A stretch of 64,000 bases of DNA, taken from the NCBI RefSeq assembly GCF_001038505.1, contig NZ_LDPY01000001.1, positions 1,736,001 through 1,800,000 of the forward strand, read 5' to 3'. Below are positions 46,068-52,885 of the stretch, piece after piece (position 1 is the stretch's first letter; every line of letters starts with the position of its first letter). This stretch comes from Puniceibacterium sp. IMCC21224 (lineage in GTDB: Bacteria > Pseudomonadota > Alphaproteobacteria > Rhodobacterales > Rhodobacteraceae). The notes under the pieces are model-generated. The model saw nothing but the letters and a program-made list of their open reading frames with translations. It searched no databases and was not told where the DNA came from. Both the position numbers and the translations under genes were made by a program.

Positions 46068-47144
46068 CTAGCGCAATGGGCGTCGACGTAACAGGCGACC
46101 CAACACCTGCATCGGCGCCTGTTCGGTGCGCGCCAGTGTGGTGATCCGGTCCCACAACACAGTTAACCGCGCGGAATTCACGGTGCAGACATCCGCAACA
46201 TCGCGCAGGCTTTGATATTGGATCTCTGCCTCGGCCTGCGACAAGGCAGGCGGGGCGATTGCGGCAAAGCTGATTCCAAACTGCTGCGCCAGCCAATCAA
46301 GGTCGGTACAGCGCGCTTCGATCACTGGGCCAAGCCCTGGCCGCAGTGTCGGCTTGGTCCGTGCCGGCGTTTGTGCATCCGCCCGGCGCACCAGCGCCTT
46401 GAACCGTTGGGCGCGACGGGCGTACCACGGATGAGGCGCGGAAAATTTACCACGGAAATACGATTGCAGGATCTGCATCGCCTCGGGACTAAGGCTGGAA
46501 TTCTCTTCCGCAGCCAGCGTGCCCAAGGCGTCGATATCCAGACCGGGCAGGAAATTGGCACAGAAGTCATGGACCACATTCGCGTCCTTCAGCGCCTTAC
46601 GGTCAAATTTCAACGCCGTGACCGGGCCGGGGCCATGGGTCTGCCATGGCTCTAGCGTGTCGCGGAACCGGCTGGCCGAAGGCAGGGCAAAATCGCCGTT
46701 CTTCTTGAGGTCCTGTTGCACGGCCGACAGAAAATACGACGCGGGCGCCCGCAGGTAACAGACCACGCGGACGGATTTGAACTGCGCGTGCAGCACGTGG
46801 TTCATCCGCTCAAACGCGGCAGGGTCAAACGGGCGGAACTGATTTTCACAACTGATGACCACTGTGTCGGGGCGCTGGGCCTCAATCGCCAGAAGCAGAT
46901 TTCGCCACAGCCGTTCGGCGTTTTTCAGCGCGTGTTCTGGGCTTTCGTCGCTGCCGGTTTGGATCTTTGGCACGCCAGTCAGATGCGCAAATAGCCGCTG
47001 GTGATTGGCGTGCCCATCCGCGTCGGCCATGAGGATGTTCGCGGCTTTCAGCGCATCAGGGGCGTTCTGAAGGCTACGCTGGATCGAGGTCGACCCGGTT
47101 TTGCCATGGCCGATATGGAGGAGGAGGTCGGGTGTGTGGGGCAT
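46068..47144 (-). CDS. Sulfotransferase-family protein
   Basis: A 358-residue P-loop protein of the sulfotransferase superfamily. IGHGKTGSTSIQ (residues 11-22) is the 5'-phosphosulfate loop, and VVCYLRAPASYFLSAVQQ corresponds to the 3'-phosphate motif with conserved Arg and Ser. It would move sulfate from PAPS to an unknown acceptor, often a polysaccharide or lipid in roseobacters. It lacks a signal peptide. The region upstream (47145-47400) carries a GC-rich palindrome and the abnormal end of the AT-rich gene, so its natural promoter may have been disturbed. Confidence 0.82.
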   Translation of the reverse strand: MPHTPDLLLHIGHGKTGSTSIQRSLQNAPDALKAANILMADADGHANHQRLFAHLTGVPKIQTGSDESPEHALKNAERLWRNLLLAIEAQRPDTVVISCENQFRPFDPAAFERMNHVLHAQFKSVRVVCYLRAPASYFLSAVQQDLKKNGDFALPSASRFRDTLEPWQTHGPGPVTALKFDRKALKDANVVHDFCANFLPGLDIDALGTLAAEENSSLSPEAMQILQSYFRGKFSAPHPWYARRAQRFKALVRRADAQTPARTKPTLRPGLGPVIEARCTDLDWLAQQFGISFAAIAPPALSQAEAEIQYQSLRDVADVCTVNSARLTVLWDRITTLARTEQAPMQVLGRLLRRRPLR

Positions 47145-48102
47145 TGCTGTGCTCTGATCCGCTTGGAGGCGGGTGTAACAGGTCCGGGCGCCGGGGGGAA
47201 TGTGTGGGGTTTTTGCTTTCGACGGCGGGTCTGTGCCCCCGGACCGGAATCAAGCGCGAAGCGCGCCGGTCCAACGCCTGCCGCCCCCCGGGCTGGCGCT
47301 TTGGTGAGGTCAGTGCGGACGTCTGAGTGAGGACGGCTTGGCTGGCATAAAGTGCCCCGAACCGCCGTTGCACGCGCCATCCCGCGGGCAGGCGCTGGAC
47401 CTTTGTTGGGTAAATATGGGTAGCAATCTGAGCTACATTCGAAAAATTATGGTGAAAAGTGGAATATATCTCTCCGCTCGATTTTTCCATCTCAGAAGAG
47501 AACCAAATTTTGTAACTATCACACTGATCTTCAATCGAACTATTTGGATCTTCCTCTCCAATATTAAAGTTTCCTGGAACAGAAAATCGCTCACCCATCC
47601 GAAGCAAGGAGTGAACTGTGTATTCGTATCCATCGGCTTGATGTTCAAAGTTTTCAATAGCACACATTCCAAATTTAGAAAATAAAATTGGATCAAGATT
47701 TCGGTAGATAAACTTAAATGCCAAGAACCTACTACTTTCGGCAAAGCTATCCCATGTATCATGATGAAAGAAGTGTTGTAGTGCATTTCTCCTTGCTCTC
47801 ACTAGTTCAAATATCTCTGGATCCGATATTTTTTCGCCAGTTACCAACCAAAGAATGTTTGGTAGAACTGAAAAGTCGTGTGTTTTTGCGCTTGCAATAA
47901 GTGAGTCTAGATCTGGACCGGGTTCCCCGATCAGTTTGAGAGAAAAGATATCTCGAAAAATCAGCAGCGGATGTTGCTTTGCGATTGTTGCTTTGAATAA
48001 AAGCTCTCCGGCGCGAGCGGCATCTAGGATGGAAGCAGTGCCATAGTGATCCAACGAATAGTCAAAATAAGTCGCATGGTGGTTTGCTGATTTCAAAGCC
48101 AT
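47074..48102 (-). CDS. AT-rich HEPN-like gene with abnormal 3' end
   Basis: The first about 230 residues are encoded by DNA visibly richer in A and T than anything else in the window (47400-48150). They hold RNALQH at residues 105-110, fitting the HEPN R-x4-x6-H motif, after an AGELLFKATIAKQH helix; HEPN proteins are often ribonucleases of toxin or defence modules. The frame then continues for about 110 residues through GC-rich DNA as a Pro/Arg-rich tail and overlaps the sulfotransferase start by 71 bases. That tail looks like noncoding sequence, so the native 3' end was probably lost. ATG 48102 has GGAG five bases upstream. Family assignment is tentative. Confidence 0.55.
   Translation of the reverse strand: MALKSANHHATYFDYSLDHYGTASILDAARAGELLFKATIAKQHPLLIFRDIFSLKLIGEPGPDLDSLIASAKTHDFSVLPNILWLVTGEKISDPEIFELVRARRNALQHFFHHDTWDSFAESSRFLAFKFIYRNLDPILFSKFGMCAIENFEHQADGYEYTVHSLLRMGERFSVPGNFNIGEEDPNSSIEDQCDSYKIWFSSEMEKSSGEIYSTFHHNFSNVAQIATHIYPTKVQRLPAGWRVQRRFGALYASQAVLTQTSALTSPKRQPGGRQALDRRASRLIPVRGHRPAVESKNPTHSPRRPDLLHPPPSGSEHSNAPHTRPPPPYRPWQNRVDLDPA
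47241..47272. repeat. GC-rich nested palindrome (REP-like)
   Basis: Arms GGACCGG (47241-47247) and CCGGTCC (47266-47272) enclose a second pair GCGC-GAA-GCGC. It lies 97 bases upstream of the sulfotransferase start, between it and the AT-rich gene. Extragenic palindromes of this kind often occur in many copies; only one is seen here. Confidence 0.55.
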
Positions 48103-48152
48103 CAGCGCTCCAGTCAACAACGCGTCGGAAATATTCTTTTATACGGCCAGCA

Positions 48153-49796
48153 TCAAACCAACCTCGACACATCCTTCGCCGCCCTGACAAAATCCTTGAA
48201 CAACGGATGCGGTTCGAACGGCTTTGATTTCAGCTCGGGATGGAATTGCACGCCGATGAACCATGGATGGTCTGACCATTCGACGATCTCGGGCAATTTT
48301 CCATCCGGGGACATGCCGGAGAAGCTGAGCCCTGCCTTTTCGAGTGCTTCGCGGTAGGTGATATCGACCTCGTAGCGGTGGCGGTGACGTTCGTCGATGG
48401 TCGTCTTGCCATAGATCCCGGCGACGCGTGATCCTTCGGCTAATACGGCGTCATAGGCACCCAGGCGCATGGTGCCGCCTTTGTCGTCGCTTACCGAACG
48501 GTTGACTTTTTCGTTGCCCTGCACCCATTCTTTGAGGTGGTAAACCACCGGCTCGAAACGCTTTTTACCAGTCTCGTGGTCGAATTCCTCGGAGCCTGCG
48601 GTCTTGACGCCTGCGACGTTGCGCGCGGCTTCGATCACCGCCATCTGCATCCCCAGGCAGATGCCAAGGTAGGGGATTTTGTGTTCGCGGGCGTACTGTG
48701 CGGCCTTGATCTTGCCTTCGGTGCCGCGTTCGCCAAAGCCGCCGGGGACCAGAATGGCGTGAAAACCGCTGAGGTAGGGTGCGGGGTCTTCGCGATCGAA
48801 AATCTCGGCATCGACCCACTGGATATTGACCTTGACCCGATTTGCCATGCCGCCATGAGTCAGCGCCTCGGCAATCGATTTATAGGCGTCTTCGAGCTGG
48901 GTGTATTTGCCGACGATGGCGACGCTGACCTCGCCCTCGGGATTGTAGATCCGGTCGGCGACATCTTCCCACCGGTCGAGTTTCGGACGCGGGGCGGGGG
49001 TGATGGCAAAGGCGTCAAGCACGGCCTGATCCAGTCCTTCGCGGTGATAAGCCAGCGGTGCCTCGTAGATCGACTTGAGATCCTGCGCGGCAATCACGCT
49101 GTCGGGGCGAACGTTGCAGAACAGCGCCAGCTTTTCGCGCTCTTTGATCGGGATCGGCCCCTCAGAGCGACAGACAAGGATATCAGGCGCGATACCGATA
49201 GAACGCAGTTCCTTGACCGAATGCTGAGTCGGCTTGGTCTTTAGTTCGCCCGACGCCTTGATGAACGGCAGCAGAGTGAGATGCATAAAGATACATTGGC
49301 CACGCGGTTTGTCCTGGGAGAATTGGCGGATCGCCTCAAAGAACGGCAGACCCTCGATGTCACCGACGGTGCCGCCGATTTCGCACAGCATGAAATCAAC
49401 CTCGTCCTCGCCGATCGAGATGAAATCCTTGATCTCGTTGGTGACGTGCGGGATCACCTGAATCGTCTTGCCAAGGTAATCGCCGCGGCGTTCCTTTTCC
49501 AACACATTGGAATAAATCCGGCCGGACGAGATGCTGTCGGTCTTTCGCGCAGAGACCCCGGTGAACCGCTCATAATGGCCAAGGTCGAGGTCGGTTTCGG
49601 CCCCGTCATCCGTGACAAACACCTCGCCATGTTCGAACGGCGACATGGTGCCGGGATCGACGTTGAGGTAAGGGTCCAGTTTGCGCAGTCGGACGGAAAA
49701 GCCGCGCGCCTGAAGCAAGGCGCCCAGAGCAGCCGAAGCCAGCCCCTTGCCAAGGGAAGAGACCACACCGCCGGTGATGAAGATAAAACGAGCCAT
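48153..49796 (-). CDS. pyrG: CTP synthase
   Basis: Converts UTP to CTP with glutamine as nitrogen donor, the last step of pyrimidine nucleotide synthesis. The 547-residue protein has the synthase domain (start [18 protein letters not shown] with the P-loop; [34 protein letters not shown]) and the class I amidotransferase domain with the nucleophile in GICLGMQMA and QFHPE near the C-terminus. ATG 49796 is the family start. It follows secG, as in many alphaproteobacteria. Confidence 0.98.
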   Translation of the reverse strand: MARFIFITGGVVSSLGKGLASAALGALLQARGFSVRLRKLDPYLNVDPGTMSPFEHGEVFVTDDGAETDLDLGHYERFTGVSARKTDSISSGRIYSNVLEKERRGDYLGKTIQVIPHVTNEIKDFISIGEDEVDFMLCEIGGTVGDIEGLPFFEAIRQFSQDKPRGQCIFMHLTLLPFIKASGELKTKPTQHSVKELRSIGIAPDILVCRSEGPIPIKEREKLALFCNVRPDSVIAAQDLKSIYEAPLAYHREGLDQAVLDAFAITPAPRPKLDRWEDVADRIYNPEGEVSVAIVGKYTQLEDAYKSIAEALTHGGMANRVKVNIQWVDAEIFDREDPAPYLSGFHAILVPGGFGERGTEGKIKAAQYAREHKIPYLGICLGMQMAVIEAARNVAGVKTAGSEEFDHETGKKRFEPVVYHLKEWVQGNEKVNRSVSDDKGGTMRLGAYDAVLAEGSRVAGIYGKTTIDERHRHRYEVDITYREALEKAGLSFSGMSPDGKLPEIVEWSDHPWFIGVQFHPELKSKPFEPHPLFKDFVRAAKDVSRLV

Positions 49797-49995
49797 GTGG
49801 CGCGAACCCCGTGATTTTATTACGTTTTTAAATCCCACAGATCCCAGAGGATCGGTAGCATCACGGGATTTAACATATAGAGGATTCGCATCGCCAAAGC
49901 AAGCCGGCCGCAAGATGCTGTTGCGGACGTGACGTCATGCTCAATCCGTTGTGGTGTCGTCGCCCTGCCGAGTGTGCGGCGACGGGATAACCGGA

Positions 49996-50379
49996 TCAGT
50001 CGGCGCGCGGCACCAGTGGTGCGTCGGTGTCGGTGCCCGACGGTGGCGGTAGCATGGAATCGGTGTCGAGACCGGGGATACCCGGTACGCTGTCTGTCGT
50101 CGGAGCTGCGCTGTCGGAGGTGCCGCCGATCCGGTCCATGATCGACGTACCAGACGCGCTGGATGCCGCAATGATCGTCAGCGCGATCGAGGTGCAGATA
50201 AAAGCAATAGCCAAGATCCAGGTCAGTTTCCCCATCGCCGTGGCTGCAGCGCGACCAGTCATCGCACCGCCGCCGCCGCCGCCCATACCGAGCCCGCCAC
50301 CTTCGGAGCGCTGCATCAGCACGGCGCCGATCAGCGACAGAGCAAGAAGGAGGTGGATGATGAGGACGACGTTTTCCAT
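49996..50379 (-). CDS. secG: Preprotein translocase subunit SecG
   Basis: A 127-residue inner-membrane component of the SecYEG channel. Two membrane segments (about 5-23 and 52-72) flank the conserved cytoplasmic Gly-rich loop with QRSEGGGLGMGGGGGG. The C-terminal 50 residues are a Ser/Pro/Asp-rich tail, typical of alphaproteobacterial SecG. ATG 50379 gives the family N-terminus. A 199-base gap, which should hold the pyrG promoter, separates it from pyrG. Confidence 0.95.
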   Translation of the reverse strand: MENVVLIIHLLLALSLIGAVLMQRSEGGGLGMGGGGGGAMTGRAAATAMGKLTWILAIAFICTSIALTIIAASSASGTSIMDRIGGTSDSAAPTTDSVPGIPGLDTDSMLPPPSGTDTDAPLVPRAD

Positions 50380-50569
50380 TGTGGACCTGTGCGCTGCTGT
50401 GCGGTTTGGCGGTATCTAGGCCCAATGAGGCCTAGGCGCAACCCGTGGAAACGCGACTGACCGGGCAATCCGCGCCGGGTTGCCGGTGGTTGCGATATTG
50501 CCTTGGGCGTCTGACGGGCGGAACTGAGATACGCGGTTGGCTTGGTCATCTGCCTGATCTGTCGCAAAG

Positions 50570-50592
50570 TGCGTATTTTAGAAGAGAAGAAG
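50570..50592 (+). repeat. 23-bp intergenic repeat, copy 4
   Basis: Matches copy 3 at 20 of 23 positions (GCGTATTT, then GAAGAGAAGAAG). It begins 13 bases beyond the stop codon of the DUF6524 gene, in the 225-base gap before secG. Confidence 0.75.
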
Positions 50593-50604
50593 TCGGTGTG
50601 GGGG

Positions 50605-51000
50605 TTATTCGTCGACGTCGTCCACATCTGCCTGTCCCGAGAGTTTGCGGCGGATGATGCTCCAGCTTAGGCCGATTCCGAGCACCAGAGACAGCGCGAG
50701 GAGGCCGAGCCATTGGCTCGCCGTTTGGTTGCTCAGATCCAGCAGGCCATAGTCAGACAGCACCCAGAGCAGTGCAGCGACTAGCGCCAGAACCAGCAGC
50801 ATGCCAAAGGCGCCGATGGATCGTAATGTTGCGCGTAGATAGATTATGTAACCGATCAGCAGCACGAGGCCGAGCAGAACGGTCAGGGGCAATTGCGTGT
50901 CGAAATTGTTCGGCGCCCAGCGGGCATAGCTCCACGAGGTTGGATTGTAGGTGGCGGCCAGCAGGACAAAGGCACAGACCCAGCGCAACAGAAATCCCAT
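50605..51000 (-). CDS. DUF6524-type membrane protein
   Basis: A 131-residue protein with four predicted membrane segments. The start MGFLLRWVCAFVLLAATYNPTSWSYARW spans the first segment in the form I recall from Rhodobacterales proteins now called DUF6524; the C-terminus ends in an acidic DVDDVDE tail. Function unknown. ATG 51000 has GAGGG six bases upstream. It is divergent from purA. Its stop is followed almost at once by copy 4 of the 23-bp repeat. Confidence 0.8.
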   Translation of the reverse strand: MGFLLRWVCAFVLLAATYNPTSWSYARWAPNNFDTQLPLTVLLGLVLLIGYIIYLRATLRSIGAFGMLLVLALVAALLWVLSDYGLLDLSNQTASQWLGLLALSLVLGIGLSWSIIRRKLSGQADVDDVDE

Positions 51001-51182
51001 TAAACCCTCGTCAATTGTTTTGCACGTGCGACTGTTTTGCCCGTGCGACTGGGCCATTGATGGACCGAAAGCGTTGAGCCTGTCCAGCCCCGAGGCCGAC
51101 CCTGCAAATTGGTGGTTTCGCCGGGCCACTGGGATGGCTATACACACGCGGGTTTGAACGTCGGATCGAAAGGGTCAAAGAC

Positions 51183-52475
51183 ATGGCAAATGTTGTGGTC
51201 GTGGGCGCGCAATGGGGCGACGAAGGCAAGGGCAAGATCGTTGACTGGCTGAGCGAGCGCGCCGATGTCATCGCGCGCTTTCAGGGCGGGCATAATGCTG
51301 GCCATACGCTGGTGATTGACGGGACTGTTTTTAAGTTGTCGCTGCTGCCCAGCGGAATTGTGCGCGGTGGCAAGTTGTCGGTCATTGGCAATGGAGTTGT
51401 GCTGGACCCGTGGCATCTGAAGAAAGAGATCGCGCAACTGCGCGGGCAGGGGGTCACGATCACCCCGGAAACCCTGATGATTGCCGAGAATACGCCGCTG
51501 ATCCTGCCGATCCATGGCGAGCTGGACCGGGCGCGCGAATCTGCGACAAACGTGGCCAAGATTGGGACCACCGGTCGCGGCATTGGTCCCGCCTATGAGG
51601 ATAAAGTGGGCCGCCGCTCGGTGCGGGTGGCTGACCTGGCCGATCCGGCAACTCTGGAAGAGCGGGTCGATCGTGCGCTGGTGCATCATGATGCGCTGCG
51701 GCGGGGTCTGGGGCTGGAGCCGGTTGATCGCGCCCGGCTGTTGGCCGACCTGCGTGAGATTGCTCCGGTGGTGCTGGAATATGCGGCGCCGGTCTGGAAA
51801 ATTCTCAATGAAAAGCGCCGGGCGGGGAAACGCATCCTGTTTGAGGGCGCGCAGGGAGCGCTGCTGGACATCGACTTTGGCACCTATCCCTTTGTGACCT
51901 CGTCCAACGTCATCGCCGGGCAGGCGGCGACTGGTACGGGCATCGGCCCAGGGGCAATTGATTTTGTGCTGGGGATCGTCAAGGCCTATACCACACGCGT
52001 CGGCGAAGGTCCGTTCCCGGCCGAGTTGCACGATGCCGATGGGCAGCGCCTAGGTGAGCGAGGTCACGAGTTTGGCACCGTAACCGGACGCAAGCGCCGC
52101 TGTGGGTGGTTCGACGCGGTTTTGGTGCGCCAGACCTGTGCCACATCGGGGGTGAACGGAATCGCGTTTACCAAGCTCGACGTATTGGACGGTTTCGAGA
52201 CGCTGAAAATCTGCATCGGCTACGAGCTGGACGGCACCCGTCTGGATTATCTGCCGACGGCGGCAGATGCACAGTCCCGCTGCACACCTATTTATGAGGA
52301 AATGCCGGGCTGGTCACAGTCGACCGAGGGCGCGCGCAGTTGGGCTGATCTGCCCGCAGAGGCGATCAAATATGTTCGCCGCGTCGAGGAGCTGATTGGG
52401 TGCCCTGTTGCGCTGCTCTCGACCTCGCCCGAGCGCGAGGACACGATTCTGGTCACCGACCCGTTTGCAGATTGA
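51183..52475 (+). CDS. purA: Adenylosuccinate synthetase
   Basis: First committed step from IMP to AMP: GTP-dependent joining of IMP and aspartate. The 430-residue protein begins with [15 protein letters not shown] (GTP loop, residues 4-18), followed by [10 protein letters not shown], which holds the catalytic His, and later the [11 protein letters not shown] and TKLDVLDGF signatures. ATG 51183 is the family start. It is followed 11 bases later by the DUF2842 gene. Confidence 0.98.
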   Translation: MANVVVVGAQWGDEGKGKIVDWLSERADVIARFQGGHNAGHTLVIDGTVFKLSLLPSGIVRGGKLSVIGNGVVLDPWHLKKEIAQLRGQGVTITPETLMIAENTPLILPIHGELDRARESATNVAKIGTTGRGIGPAYEDKVGRRSVRVADLADPATLEERVDRALVHHDALRRGLGLEPVDRARLLADLREIAPVVLEYAAPVWKILNEKRRAGKRILFEGAQGALLDIDFGTYPFVTSSNVIAGQAATGTGIGPGAIDFVLGIVKAYTTRVGEGPFPAELHDADGQRLGERGHEFGTVTGRKRRCGWFDAVLVRQTCATSGVNGIAFTKLDVLDGFETLKICIGYELDGTRLDYLPTAADAQSRCTPIYEEMPGWSQSTEGARSWADLPAEAIKYVRRVEELIGCPVALLSTSPEREDTILVTDPFAD

Positions 52476-52486
52476 GGGGGCCAAAC

Positions 52487-52708
52487 ATGGCGCTGAGCTA
52501 TAAAAGACGCCGGTGGTTTTCTGTTCTGATCCTGCTGGTGGGACTGCCGCTCTATATCGTGCTGTCGATCAGTATCATGAATTGGCTCGGGCGGCCGCCG
52601 CTGTTGCTGGAGCTTGGCATTTATGTCGCGCTGGGTCTGCTCTGGGCGCTACCGTTCAAATACGTGTTCCGTGGCGTCGGGCAGGCTGATCCGGACGAGG
52701 GCAAGTAA
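52487..52708 (+). CDS. DUF2842 membrane protein
   Basis: A 73-residue protein with two membrane segments (about residues 11-30 and 40-58) and the family-typical LPFKYVFRGVG end. DUF2842 is found in alphaproteobacteria next to purA and has no known function. ATG 52487 is preceded by GAGGGGG seven bases upstream. The gap to purA is 11 bases, so the two are an operon, closed by the terminator at 52834-52863. Confidence 0.88.
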   Translation: MALSYKRRRWFSVLILLVGLPLYIVLSISIMNWLGRPPLLLELGIYVALGLLWALPFKYVFRGVGQADPDEGK

Positions 52709-52833
52709 CCGCAGCGCGGTTTGATGTGCCGCCACGCCTGTCTTTGGCGTCGTGTAATTGATCATGGGCACCATACATGCGCATTCGAAGAATATGCTCG
52801 GGCTTAGGGCTGACGTTCTTCGCGCTGCATAGC

Positions 52834-52863
52834 AAAACGGCGGGTCTGGCGACCCGCCGTTTT
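52834..52863. terminator. Bidirectional terminator between DUF2842 and the long acidic gene
   Basis: AAAACGGCGGGTC (52834-52846) pairs perfectly with GACCCGCCGTTTT (52851-52863) over a TGGC loop. The A-run on one side and T-run on the other serve both convergent transcription units. Confidence 0.93.
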
Positions 52864-52885
52864 CGCATTTTCCGGGCTGATTATC

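Noticed and set aside
47145..47400. The Pro/Arg-rich 3' part of the HEPN-like frame as a genuine protein domain.
   Set aside because: Composition matches noncoding GC-rich DNA read in a random frame and it contains the nested palindrome; treated as the remnant of a lost gene end.
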